Of a DNA stretch of 64,000 nt, positions 34,734 through 44,077 are shown piece after piece. Source of the DNA: Treponema sp. (GTDB taxonomy: Bacteria > Spirochaetota > Spirochaetia > Treponematales > Treponemataceae); the NCBI GenBank assembly GCA_017548565.1, contig JAFYZU010000022.1:62001-126000 (forward strand), read 5' to 3'. Under the pieces are notes generated by a model. It worked only from the letters and a program-made list of their open reading frames with translations. It made no database searches and had not been told where the DNA came from. Numbering within the stretch: position 1 is the first letter of the stretch; each line of letters starts with the position of its first letter. Both the position numbers and the translations under genes were made by a program.

Positions 34734-36665
34734 TTAATCGTGGTAATAGATTTTAGCTTTTATTGCAGTTTGGGTTTCTTCATCAAGTGCGGGGCATTCC
34801 ATGAAGGCGTTTTCAGAAATTGAAACATTATCGTTCAACAGGACTTTGGTCAGATTTGTACAGTTGTTAAAGGCGAGAGTTTCAATTGTGAGTGGTTTTT
34901 TTGAATTTATTTTTTCTAGGTTAATCTGTTTTAATGCGGTGCAATTTAAAAAGCATTCAGGACCAATCATTTCAAGCTTTGAAGAGAAGGTGATTGTCTG
35001 AAGGGACGTGCATTCTGAAAAGGCTTTGCTTCCCAGTTTTACGACTGATGTACCAAGTTTTACTGTTTTCAGCTTTTTGCAGTTATAGAAGGCCATTGAT
35101 GGTATTTCTTTGATTGTTGCAGGAACTATTACTGATTCAATCTGGCTTTCCATAAAGCATTTATCCATTATGGCTGTAACTTTTTTTCCGTTGATTTCAG
35201 ACGGGATTATAACTTCCTTTGGAATATCCCTGCTGATTTTTGTTATGATTACGCATCCTTTCTGATCTTCGATATCATTATATGTAAAATATTTTGCATC
35301 GGTTGCATTTTCTGAAAGGATGTAATTCCATTCTGATTTATTAGGCCACGGAAGCTTTGTATAAGGACCTTCGTATAAATCGCGGATTTCTTCTGAATCA
35401 AAATAACCGGTTGTTCCATCAAGAAGCCGAACCTTTACAAAAAGTCTGTCAAAAGTTTCTTCGTAACCGGTGATTGCAAAGCCTGTATTTTTTGTGCAGC
35501 TTTTTACAACCTTTGAAGCAATGTCCGCATTTGAATAAAGAATTGAATTATCACTTAAAGTTAATCCGAAATGCTTAAGATGATTTCTGATAACAGTAAG
35601 CTCAGATTTTACCGGTAAATTATCAGCAGATGTTTCATATTTCTGCTCGGGTCCTATAAGACAATAGATTTCGCCCCACGGACCAAGACTCCAGGTATCA
35701 TAACAGAAATCTGTCAGCTGATTTTCATCCTCTTTTTCCCAGTTTAAGACGAGTGTTTTTTCACATTGATTGTTTGAATTAACAAAATACAGTTTTTTGC
35801 TATCCTTGTATATGCTGTGTCCGCTTTTGAGTTTACCGATAAGCTTTCCGTTAAAATTTGTTGACCATGCTGAACCACCTTTGTACAATCTGCCGCCGGT
35901 AAACGAAAAATCATCATCCTGTGTTTTTAGCCATGCATCGAGATTTTCCTGCGGAACAAACTGAACATTCCGGATATCTGTAAAATCATAGCCGAAAGCA
36001 GTTTTTAAGGAATTGTTTTCATAACGTTCAACATAAATGCCGTAAGGAACATCATATACGTTATCTGATTCGTCAATTGTCTGACCGAGAGCTTCAAAAT
36101 CAATTTTCATCAGATTAAAATAGCGCTTATTCTGTGCATTTTTAAATCCATTCTGATTTGAGCAGATATAATATTTTTCTTTTGTATAAAGATATTCATT
36201 TTTGATTTTTTCAACAGTCCATTTACCGTCATCGTAATTATAAATGTAAGGGGAGTGATATGAATAATAAAAAACAAGCTTACCGGTTTTTGTAACGGCA
36301 GGGCCCTTGGGAATATTAATGCCTTCATCCCTATACTGTTCATAACTTAATTCTTTTTCTCCGGAACCGCATGGAATTTCTGCTAAGATTTCCGGCTGTG
36401 CGAGAAGAAAATCAGGACTGGCGGTAAACGAAAAATGCTCTGGAATCGAAGAATATACTGTATCGTCAGGATTATTATCTCTGTATGTTCCTATGAAATA
36501 TTCTTTCGGGGTTTCTACTTCAGTTTCTTCCATTTCTTGTTCAACCGGCACCGGTTCAGTTTTTTTCCCGAACAGTTTTTTGAAGCTGAATTTATCCTCG
36601 TCATCGCACGATGAAAGAATAAAAAACAAAGAAGAAACTAAAAGTAGAAATCCTGTTTTTTTCAT
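34734..36665 (-). CDS. Lipoprotein with SH3-like segment and BspA-type leucine-rich repeats
   Basis: 643 residues. Signal with lipobox ILSSC (MKKTGFLLLVSSLFFILSSC), followed by an acidic, Glu-rich linker. The central region contains a possible SH3-like segment (residues ~390-440: FVKVRLLDGTTGYFDSEEI). The last ~140 residues hold BspA-type (Treponema LRR_5) repeats: MDKCFMESQIESVIVPATIKEIPSMAFYNCKKLKTVKLGTSV and similar units with the x-F-x-x-C/N-x-x-L pattern. Such repeats are typical of surface-exposed or host-interaction proteins in oral and gut treponemes. It lies three bases after thrS, so both share a transcript, an odd pairing. The binding target is unknown. Confidence 0.78.
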   Translation of the reverse strand: MKKTGFLLLVSSLFFILSSCDDEDKFSFKKLFGKKTEPVPVEQEMEETEVETPKEYFIGTYRDNNPDDTVYSSIPEHFSFTASPDFLLAQPEILAEIPCGSGEKELSYEQYRDEGINIPKGPAVTKTGKLVFYYSYHSPYIYNYDDGKWTVEKIKNEYLYTKEKYYICSNQNGFKNAQNKRYFNLMKIDFEALGQTIDESDNVYDVPYGIYVERYENNSLKTAFGYDFTDIRNVQFVPQENLDAWLKTQDDDFSFTGGRLYKGGSAWSTNFNGKLIGKLKSGHSIYKDSKKLYFVNSNNQCEKTLVLNWEKEDENQLTDFCYDTWSLGPWGEIYCLIGPEQKYETSADNLPVKSELTVIRNHLKHFGLTLSDNSILYSNADIASKVVKSCTKNTGFAITGYEETFDRLFVKVRLLDGTTGYFDSEEIRDLYEGPYTKLPWPNKSEWNYILSENATDAKYFTYNDIEDQKGCVIITKISRDIPKEVIIPSEINGKKVTAIMDKCFMESQIESVIVPATIKEIPSMAFYNCKKLKTVKLGTSVVKLGSKAFSECTSLQTITFSSKLEMIGPECFLNCTALKQINLEKINSKKPLTIETLAFNNCTNLTKVLLNDNVSISENAFMECPALDEETQTAIKAKIYYHD

Positions 36666-36668
36666 ATA

Positions 36669-38420
36669 CTAAATTCCAATAAAATGAGTTTGAATCTTGT
36701 CCTGGACATATTTTATAAAGTCATCAATCTTGAGTGTTTCCTGAGGCTTTCCGCTTGAGAAACGGTAGCGTACACAAACAGAATTGTCTGCTTTTTCCTT
36801 TTCACCTACGACGAGGATGTAAGGAGTCCTGTGTTCCATTGAAATCTGTTTGATTTTAGATTTCATGTTGTCATCACTCAGATATGCATTGGCTCTTATG
36901 TCAGCGGCAAGAAGTTTGTCATTTATTTCCTTTGCATAATCATCAAATTCATTGCTTACCGGAACAACTGCAACCTGTTCAAAGGCAAGCCATGTCGGGA
37001 ATGCACCGGCAAAGTTTTCAATAAGAATGCCTAAGAATCGTTCAAATGAACCAAGAATTGCGCGGTGGAGCATTACCGGATGATGCTTCTGGTTATCGGC
37101 TCCAATGTAGGTTGCGTCAAGGCGTTCTGCACTTGGAAGCTGATAGTCAACCTGAATAGTACCGCACTGCCATTCACGACCAATGCAGTCATAAAGTTTA
37201 AATTCAAGCTTTGGACCGTAGAATGCACCTTCACCGGGCTGTATTTCGTATGTTAAACCGGCTTGAGTACATGCATCGCTAAGTGCTTTTTCTGCACGTT
37301 CCCAGGTTGCAAGGTCACCGACATGATCTTCAGGCATTGTAGAAAATTTTACGACAAGATTATCAAAACCAAAATCGTGATATACATTTTTTAAAAGCTT
37401 ACAGAATTTTGCTACTTCCGGTCCAATCTGTTCTTCTGTACAGAGAATATGTGCATCATCCTGAACAAAACCGCGTACACGCATTACTCCATGAAGTGTA
37501 CCGCTTGGTTCATTACGTACATCATGACCGAACTCTGCAAGCCTGAGCGGCAGATCCTTATATGAACGCTGTCGGTTCTTGAAAATTTCAAGGGCTCCGG
37601 GACAGTTCATCGGCTTAATTGCAAACAGTCTTTTTTCTGATTCAGTAATGAACATATTCTGCTGATAGTGTCCCCAGTGACCGGAACGTTCCCATAAAGT
37701 ACGAGGCATGATTGCAGGTGTGTTTACTTCCTGGTAACCGTCGCGTTTTACCATTTTACGCATGTAATCCTGCATGACGGTATAAATTGTCCAGCCGTTC
37801 GGATGCCAGAAAATCTGCCCCGGGTCTTCAGGATCAAGATGGAATAAATCCATTTCCTGTCCGAGCTTACGATGATCACGTTTTTCGGCTTCTTCCATCA
37901 TCTTTATGTAATCCTGAAGCTCAGCAGGCTTTGCAAAACAAACAGCGTAAATTCTTGTAAGCATTGTTCGTTTTGAATCACCGCGCCAGTAAGCACCGGC
38001 AACTTTTTCAAGCTTGAAAGCCTGAGCATTGATTTCTTTTGTATTTGCAACATGTGGACCACGACAAAGGTCTATATAGTTATCCTGTTCATAAGTAGTA
38101 ATGACGGCATCACTTTCAAGCTCGTTAATGAGCTCAACCTTGTATGGTTCATCAGCGAATATTTTTAATGCTTCTTCTTTAGAAACTTCTTTGCGTATGA
38201 AATCATGATTTCCTGCAAGAATTTTCCTCATCTCTTTTTCAACTGCCGGAAAATCGGTTTCGGTAAATTTAGTGTCGGTTGTAAATTCAAAATCATAATA
38301 GAACCCGTTGTCTATTGCAGGACCTATAGCAATTTTAGTTCCCGGATAAAGATTTTTGATTGCTTCTGCCATTACATGAGCACAAGAATGTCGGATAATC
38401 TGTAATTTTTCGTCAGCCAT
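36669..38420 (-). CDS. thrS: Threonyl-tRNA synthetase (no TGS domain)
   Basis: 583 residues versus ~640 for the common form; begins directly in the editing domain ([29 protein letters not shown]), so the N-terminal TGS domain is absent. The editing histidines ([10 protein letters not shown]) and later DLCRGPHV are present, so proofreading of Ser-tRNA should remain. The class II catalytic core is clear: [48 protein letters not shown], and the anticodon-binding domain at the end. AAGGAG precedes ATG; a promoter lies at 38486-38514. No T-box-like leader is visible in the ~60-base leader. It is co-transcribed with the lipoprotein downstream. Confidence 0.96.
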   Translation of the reverse strand: MADEKLQIIRHSCAHVMAEAIKNLYPGTKIAIGPAIDNGFYYDFEFTTDTKFTETDFPAVEKEMRKILAGNHDFIRKEVSKEEALKIFADEPYKVELINELESDAVITTYEQDNYIDLCRGPHVANTKEINAQAFKLEKVAGAYWRGDSKRTMLTRIYAVCFAKPAELQDYIKMMEEAEKRDHRKLGQEMDLFHLDPEDPGQIFWHPNGWTIYTVMQDYMRKMVKRDGYQEVNTPAIMPRTLWERSGHWGHYQQNMFITESEKRLFAIKPMNCPGALEIFKNRQRSYKDLPLRLAEFGHDVRNEPSGTLHGVMRVRGFVQDDAHILCTEEQIGPEVAKFCKLLKNVYHDFGFDNLVVKFSTMPEDHVGDLATWERAEKALSDACTQAGLTYEIQPGEGAFYGPKLEFKLYDCIGREWQCGTIQVDYQLPSAERLDATYIGADNQKHHPVMLHRAILGSFERFLGILIENFAGAFPTWLAFEQVAVVPVSNEFDDYAKEINDKLLAADIRANAYLSDDNMKSKIKQISMEHRTPYILVVGEKEKADNSVCVRYRFSSGKPQETLKIDDFIKYVQDKIQTHFIGI

Positions 38421-38485
38421 AATAATCTCCTTAATTGATTTGTTGACACTAAATTTTTAAAACAGGAATTGTTTTAATTTGAACC

Positions 38486-38514
38486 ATTATAATGAATTTT
38501 TATCATTAAGTGAA
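38486..38514 (-). promoter_or_regulatory. Promoter for thrS
   Basis: On the minus strand TTCACT, 17-bp spacer, TATAAT (38486-38491). Predicted leader about 60 bases. Confidence 0.5.
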
Positions 38515-38571
38515 TAGCACATTTTTTTTAAAAATGATAGAATAAAATATCTTATTTGATGGAGTTTTCGT

Positions 38572-39744
38572 ATGGCAAATGAAAATAAAAAAACAGTAAA
38601 TCTTAATATTATTTCGATTATAGTTACGATTGCTTTGTTCATATGGTTTACATTTCGTACAGGATTAATCGGAACTTTCCACTGGCATCGTGATATTTTT
38701 ATGTATTATCTTATTCTTCTTGTAACTGCCGTTTTACCGGTTATTTTCGGGGTAATCTTTTTATTAAAAAGAAACAAAGTCAGCCGCCTGCTTGTAAAGA
38801 TTTTTTCTATTTTTTCGCTTTCATTGTGGATCATAATATATCTTGGTCTTACAGTTCTGGGAGCTATGCCTGCAAATGCAAAGAATATCCCTCTTTTAAC
38901 TCAGAAAGATACTCTTCCTTTAAGTCATAATAAAGATAATCAGGATCTTTATGCACATTATGCTTTTGCATCAGATCCTCACTGGGGAAGCTCAAATTCC
39001 GATTCACAGGCAAGAATAAATATCATGAATAACATTGAAAATAACGATTATGATGCTTTCTTCTGTCTCGGTGATATTTCAGACGTAGGAATGATTCCGT
39101 CAATTTATAAAGAAGCTGTTCATGATATTTCTGACTGCATTAAAAAAACTCCTGTGATGATTTTGCCGGGAAATCACGATGGAATTGTTAACGGAATGCC
39201 TGCATTTAAAAAAACATTCATGAAAAGAGGCGATAAAATGTATTACAGGATGGATAATGGTCCTGTGCATATTATAGTGCTTTTTATGCTCTGGGATGAT
39301 GCTGAGTTTTCAAAACGTCAGGAAAAATGGCTTATCAGACAACTTGAGGATATTCCCGAAAAAGATACAGTTATTATTTTATCTCACTGTTATATTCTTG
39401 GTTCAGGATATTGGGATGAAGCAGCTCATAAAAACTGGGGAGATATTCCATCGGTCGTAAAACGCCTTACTCCGATTTTGGAAAAATATCATGTAGATCT
39501 TCATTTAAGCGGTCATGATCATTTCTTCGAAGATCTTGAAAAAGACGGAGTAAATTATTTTGTTCTTGGAAGCATGGGCGGTAAGCTTGATACAGATTTA
39601 ATCTATAATTCTCCATATTCAAAATGGCTTAATAATACAGATTTCGGTTATGTTGATTTGAAAATCTATAATAAACAGATTATCCTTACGGTTTATACTC
39701 AATATGGAGATCCGATTTATTCAAAAGAAATAGAAACAAGATAA
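38572..39744 (+). CDS. Membrane-bound metallophosphoesterase
   Basis: 390 residues. Three or so N-terminal hydrophobic helices (~12-34, ~44-66, ~79-99), then a calcineurin-like phosphatase domain with all five motifs: FASDPHWG, CLGDISDVG, LPGNHDG, LSHCY, and SGHDHF. The domain would lie outside or inside depending on topology, with three helices favouring the non-cytoplasmic side. GGAG is the RBS; a -10 TAAAAT at 38543-38548 is the likely promoter. It is followed 11 bp later by the GH51 gene. The substrate (phosphate ester or nucleotide) is unknown. UDP-diacylglucosamine hydrolase-like lipid enzymes are one possibility. Confidence 0.8.
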   Translation: MANENKKTVNLNIISIIVTIALFIWFTFRTGLIGTFHWHRDIFMYYLILLVTAVLPVIFGVIFLLKRNKVSRLLVKIFSIFSLSLWIIIYLGLTVLGAMPANAKNIPLLTQKDTLPLSHNKDNQDLYAHYAFASDPHWGSSNSDSQARINIMNNIENNDYDAFFCLGDISDVGMIPSIYKEAVHDISDCIKKTPVMILPGNHDGIVNGMPAFKKTFMKRGDKMYYRMDNGPVHIIVLFMLWDDAEFSKRQEKWLIRQLEDIPEKDTVIILSHCYILGSGYWDEAAHKNWGDIPSVVKRLTPILEKYHVDLHLSGHDHFFEDLEKDGVNYFVLGSMGGKLDTDLIYNSPYSKWLNNTDFGYVDLKIYNKQIILTVYTQYGDPIYSKEIETR

Positions 39745-39755
39745 CTGGAGATAAA

Positions 39756-41345
39756 ATGAAACCAAGAATTACAGTTCATCCTAAATATAAAATAGGTGAG
39801 ATTTCCACAAGATTGTATTCTGCTTTTTTAGAGCCGATCGGTAACATGGTAAACGGCTTTATGTATAATCCGAAACATCCTATGAGCGATGAACAGGGAT
39901 TCCGTAAAGATGTTATTGAATTGTTAAAAAGCACTAAGCTTCCTGCTGTCCGTCTTCCCGGTGGAAATTTTGTTTCTGCATGGCAGTGGAAAGATTCAAT
40001 CGGTCCTCAAAAAGACAGAAAGGTTCATCTTGATCCGGCATGGTATCAGTATATTCCTAATAACGTAGGACATGATGAATATCTTCAATGGGCAGAAAAA
40101 ATCGGAACGTCTTCAATTTATACAGTAAATCTTGGTACCGGTAATTTACAGGATGCGATGGATTGTGTCGAATATTCGAATCATAAGGGAGGCTCTTACT
40201 GGTCAGATTTACGCAAAAAGAATGGTCATGAAAATCCTTACGGAATAAAAACCTGGTGTCTCGGAAATGAAATGGACGGTCACTGGCAGCTCGGGTCTTG
40301 GGAAAAAAATCCGGTCGGTTACGGAAATCTGTGTCATGAAGCTTCCAAAGCAATGAAATGGATTGACCCGACGATTGAAACTGTAGCATGCGGTTCATCG
40401 GCATCTTTTATGGATCATTATCCTGAATGGGAAGCAAAGGTAATGGATCAGTGTTATGATACGGTTGATTATCTTGCACTGCATCATTATCATTCGGCAA
40501 AACCCGGCGATATTCTTTCTCTTTTAGGCGGTTCGTTGTATTATGAGGATTTCATCAATACAGAAACTGCAATGCTCGATTATATTCAGGCAAAGCATCG
40601 TTCTCCGAAAAAGGTTAATATTTCCTTTGATGAATACGGTGCTTTTGAACGGGAATTCAAGCCTCTTAATCCGGGTTATGGTCCTTATAATATGGCAAGG
40701 GTGCATTATCAAGCAGATCCGCAGAGGCAGTATGTTCTTCATGATCCGGATAACATGCCTGTAAGGGAATTCCCCGGCGGCGATATGATAAAGCTTCTTT
40801 CTATGACTTCCGTTCAACTTGCAATGCTTCGTCATGCAGACAGAGTAAAAATCAGCTGTATGACCGGAGGCCTTGGGGCTTTATGTGCAAATGATCATGA
40901 TCATGTATGGAAAAGTGCATCACATTATGCTTTTTTACAGCTCCTTGAATTCGCAAAAGGAACTTCACTTCAGGTTATCGTTGATTCTCCAACTTTTGAT
41001 ATGAGTGGTTATGCGATAGATGATACTTCTCAGTATACCGGGAAAAATAATGTGAATTATATAGACAGTGCATGTGCCTGGGATGAAAAGAATGAGCATC
41101 TTACTGTTTTTGTAATTAACAGGAATCTGACCGAAGAATATCCGCTTGAAATTGATATAAAGGCATTTGAAGGTTATACAAAAGTAACTCATTATCAGAT
41201 GTTCAGTGAAGATTTTGACAGGAAGAGTACTTTTGAAAAACCGTGGGATAAGCCCGAAATAAATCAAAATACAGAAATAAAAAATGGAGTGGCACAGACA
41301 GAAGTAAAGCCTCTGTCATGGAATGTAATTACTTTTGAAAAATAA
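39756..41345 (+). CDS. Alpha-L-arabinofuranosidase, GH51
   Basis: 529 residues, typical GH51 size. The acid/base Glu172 lies in TWCLGNEMDG and the nucleophile Glu294 in ISFDEYGAFE, matching GH51 family sites. Other features: RLPGGNFVSAWQWKDSIGP, LALHHYHS. No signal peptide, so the enzyme is intracellular and probably releases arabinose from imported arabino-oligosaccharides of plant cell wall. SD sequence GGAG before ATG. It sits between the metallophosphatase (11 bp) and hslO (2 bp), so the three share a transcript. Confidence 0.93.
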   Translation: MKPRITVHPKYKIGEISTRLYSAFLEPIGNMVNGFMYNPKHPMSDEQGFRKDVIELLKSTKLPAVRLPGGNFVSAWQWKDSIGPQKDRKVHLDPAWYQYIPNNVGHDEYLQWAEKIGTSSIYTVNLGTGNLQDAMDCVEYSNHKGGSYWSDLRKKNGHENPYGIKTWCLGNEMDGHWQLGSWEKNPVGYGNLCHEASKAMKWIDPTIETVACGSSASFMDHYPEWEAKVMDQCYDTVDYLALHHYHSAKPGDILSLLGGSLYYEDFINTETAMLDYIQAKHRSPKKVNISFDEYGAFEREFKPLNPGYGPYNMARVHYQADPQRQYVLHDPDNMPVREFPGGDMIKLLSMTSVQLAMLRHADRVKISCMTGGLGALCANDHDHVWKSASHYAFLQLLEFAKGTSLQVIVDSPTFDMSGYAIDDTSQYTGKNNVNYIDSACAWDEKNEHLTVFVINRNLTEEYPLEIDIKAFEGYTKVTHYQMFSEDFDRKSTFEKPWDKPEINQNTEIKNGVAQTEVKPLSWNVITFEK

Positions 41346-41347
41346 AT

Positions 41348-42325
41348 ATGATTAAAGCAAAGATTGAAGATAAGGAATTAAAGGAACAGCTTGATTCTCT
41401 TGAACCGGACAGACTTCGTATTTTTACACTTGCAGATGGAAGAATCCGAGGGGCCCTTTTTCATGGAACACGTTTTGTAAATCAACTGCGTGCTCAGCAT
41501 AAGCTTGGCATCCTTGAAACATATATTCTTGGTCAGGCTGCACTTTGTTCGGCACTTACGATTCCCATGATGAAGGATCTTGAGCATAACGTGATTAAAT
41601 TTGAATGTATGGGTGCTGCAGAAGGGTATTCTCTTGAAGCGGATTCAACAGGCTATGTACGGGGCTATCTTTATAATGAGCATATACCGGTTGATGAACC
41701 TCTAGACGGATGGAGTCTTAAAAAATTTCTTGGAAACGGAACTTTTACTTTTTCAAGAGTTCATAAGGATGATAAATATCCTCAAAGTTCAACGGTTGAT
41801 GCAGAAGGTGAAAATATTGCGAAGGATTTTGCCGCTTATTTTGCCCAGTCTGAACAGGTAAATACAGCTTTTAATTCAAGCATTAAATTTGATCAGAAGG
41901 GAAGGGTAATTGGAGCCGGTTCAATGTATCTTCAGATTCTTCCAAAAACCGGTGGAACTGCAAAAATCGGAAGTCAGGTAGACAGTCATCAGGAAGAAAC
42001 GGAAGATGAACAGATTCTTCTTCAAAAGGTTGAAAATGCGTTCAATGCGTGTCCGAGTCTCGGTCAGATTTTCAGTGAAAAAGGCGTTACCTCAAAGGAT
42101 ATAATAATCGGTCTTTTCCGGGAATTTTCTCCTGTGATTACAGTCGAACGTGATATTATTTTTGACTGTCCGTGCAGTGAGGATTATTATTTTCAGTACA
42201 TTAAAAATCTTCCGGAGAATCAGCTTGAGGATTTCAAGAAAAATGGCCCTGATCCTCTGGAAATTGTATGCAGAAACTGCGGTAGTGTTTACAGAATCCC
42301 GTTAAGCAAACTGGGCCTGTCTTAA
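41348..42325 (+). CDS. hslO: Redox-regulated chaperone Hsp33
   Basis: 325 residues. N-terminal region with RIRGALFHGTRFVNQLRAQHKLG and the family-typical GYVRGYL. The C-terminal zinc/redox switch is present: CPCSED (C-x-C) and CRNC (C-x-x-C). Under oxidation these cysteines form disulphides and activate chaperone function. The last 24 bp overlap, tail to tail, the 3' end of the convergent ABC gene. The central portion is about 30 residues longer than the usual ~290, with an acidic insert (HQEETEDEQ). It follows the GH51 gene by two bases. Confidence 0.9.
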   Translation: MIKAKIEDKELKEQLDSLEPDRLRIFTLADGRIRGALFHGTRFVNQLRAQHKLGILETYILGQAALCSALTIPMMKDLEHNVIKFECMGAAEGYSLEADSTGYVRGYLYNEHIPVDEPLDGWSLKKFLGNGTFTFSRVHKDDKYPQSSTVDAEGENIAKDFAAYFAQSEQVNTAFNSSIKFDQKGRVIGAGSMYLQILPKTGGTAKIGSQVDSHQEETEDEQILLQKVENAFNACPSLGQIFSEKGVTSKDIIIGLFREFSPVITVERDIIFDCPCSEDYYFQYIKNLPENQLEDFKKNGPDPLEIVCRNCGSVYRIPLSKLGLS

Positions 42326-44065
42326 TTTGTAATATTCACCTTTTTTTGCCATCAGTTCTTTCGGAGTGCCGCTTTCTATGATTCCTCCTTTATCTATGAC
42401 AAATATTCTGTCGGCATTCTGAATTGTAGAAAGTCTGTGTGCTATTACAAAGCTTGTCCGCCCTTTGAGCATCTGTTCAATTCCGGCCTGAACTAAAAGC
42501 TCTGTTTTTGTATCGATGCTTGAGGTTGCTTCATCAAGAATCAGAATCTTCGGATTTGAAAGCATCGTTCGTGCAAAGGCAACAAGCTGTCTCTGACCGT
42601 TGCTGAGTTCACCGCCTCTTGCCGTGAGCTTAGTATCATAGCCGTCCTTGAGTTCCTTAATAAAATCATCGGCATGAACTGCTTTGCTTGCTTCAAGCAT
42701 TTCTTCTTCAGTTGCATCAAGCTTACCGTACATTATGTTTTCCCTGATTGTACCGCTGAAAATATAATTTTCCTGTGTCATTATTCCCATTTGAATCCTG
42801 AGGCTTGTCAGATCAACATCACGGATATCTTTACCGTCAACTAAAATTGTTCCGCTGTCAATATCATAAAATCGGCTGATTAAATTTACGACAGTTGATT
42901 TTCCGGCACCAGTCGGTCCTACAAGGGCAATTGTTTCTCCTTTCTTTACATTAAAAGAAACATTTTTCAGTACGGGATTATTCTTTTCATAACTGAACGT
43001 AACCTTCTTGAACTCAACATCGCCCTTGATATCATCCATAACAGGTGCATCCTTTTTTGAAATTATCTGTGCTTTTGTATCGATAATCTCAAATATACGT
43101 TCCGCACCACTTGCTGCATTTACAAACTGATTATAGAAATTACTGAGATTCATAATCGGCTGCCAGAACATTCCTACATAGGAACCGAATGCTATATAAG
43201 TACCGATTGAAACATTATCTATACCGATAGCCGTAACACCTATTAAATAAAGCATTGCAGTACCGACACTCCAGCATAAATCAATCCAGGAACCAAAACC
43301 GTCACACCATTTTACTGCCTTCAAAAATTCTTTTCTGTCATCCCATACAAGCTGCTGAAAGGTTTTATCGGTTTCGTTTTCTGCACGGAAGCTCTGGATG
43401 ATTTTTATACCCGACAAATCTTCGTTAATGAAAGCAGTGAGATTTGATGATTTCTGTCGTTTTGCCTTCCAATGTTTTTCTGCCATAAGAGAAATAAGGA
43501 ATACACCGAAAATCATGAACGGAGTAGAGCATAGTGCGGCAAGTGCAAGCTTCCAGTTTTTTATGAACATTATGATTGTAACGGCCAGAACAGTAATAAT
43601 ATTCGGTATTAATGTTGTGACGGAATTTTCAATAATATCCTTCAGAGAGTTTGTATCACCGATAATCCTTGCAAGAATTTTTCCGGATGGTCTTGAATCA
43701 AAAAAAGCAAGATCCAGTCCCTGAATATGATCATAAAGCTGCTGACGCAATTGTTGAATTACTTTATTACTTGTTTTCGCCATTACAAGCATTCTGAGTT
43801 TTATTGCTATTACAGCAAGAATATTTGCACCGGCTGCGATGATTACAATTTTAATCAGTCCCGGAATGTTTCCCGGAATAATATATTTATCTATAGCCCT
43901 TTCACTCAGCAGAGGATTAATCAGATCTACAAATGTTCCGAATGTCATCATAACAAGAACAAATAAAATCTGTACTTTATATTTAAACAGATATTTAAAT
44001 AACCGTGGCATTGTTTCAAAGTTAGATTTTTTTACCTGCTGTTCATCGGTTTTATAACTGTTCAT
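42302..44065 (-). CDS. ABC exporter half-transporter, canonical Walker B subunit
   Basis: 587 residues. N-terminal six-helix membrane domain (~30-330), then an ATPase: Walker A GPTGAGKST, signature LSNGQRQL, Walker B ILILDEATSSIDT, switch His (VIAHRLST). It pairs with the adjacent subunit. Its signature reads LSNGQ instead of LSGGQ, while its Walker B has the catalytic Glu. In a heterodimer this gives a canonical ATP site with the partner's LSGGQ and a degenerate site with the partner's LDD. It fits heterodimeric type IV exporters (multidrug or lipid), substrate unknown. It lies 12 bp after the partner gene. Confidence 0.93.
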   Translation of the reverse strand: MNSYKTDEQQVKKSNFETMPRLFKYLFKYKVQILFVLVMMTFGTFVDLINPLLSERAIDKYIIPGNIPGLIKIVIIAAGANILAVIAIKLRMLVMAKTSNKVIQQLRQQLYDHIQGLDLAFFDSRPSGKILARIIGDTNSLKDIIENSVTTLIPNIITVLAVTIIMFIKNWKLALAALCSTPFMIFGVFLISLMAEKHWKAKRQKSSNLTAFINEDLSGIKIIQSFRAENETDKTFQQLVWDDRKEFLKAVKWCDGFGSWIDLCWSVGTAMLYLIGVTAIGIDNVSIGTYIAFGSYVGMFWQPIMNLSNFYNQFVNAASGAERIFEIIDTKAQIISKKDAPVMDDIKGDVEFKKVTFSYEKNNPVLKNVSFNVKKGETIALVGPTGAGKSTVVNLISRFYDIDSGTILVDGKDIRDVDLTSLRIQMGIMTQENYIFSGTIRENIMYGKLDATEEEMLEASKAVHADDFIKELKDGYDTKLTARGGELSNGQRQLVAFARTMLSNPKILILDEATSSIDTKTELLVQAGIEQMLKGRTSFVIAHRLSTIQNADRIFVIDKGGIIESGTPKELMAKKGEYYKLRQAQFA

Positions 44066-44077
44066 TTTATCTCCTTT

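Noticed and set aside
38421-38571. T-box or riboswitch before thrS
   Set aside because: Leader is only about 60 bases with no T-box consensus and no strong hairpin.
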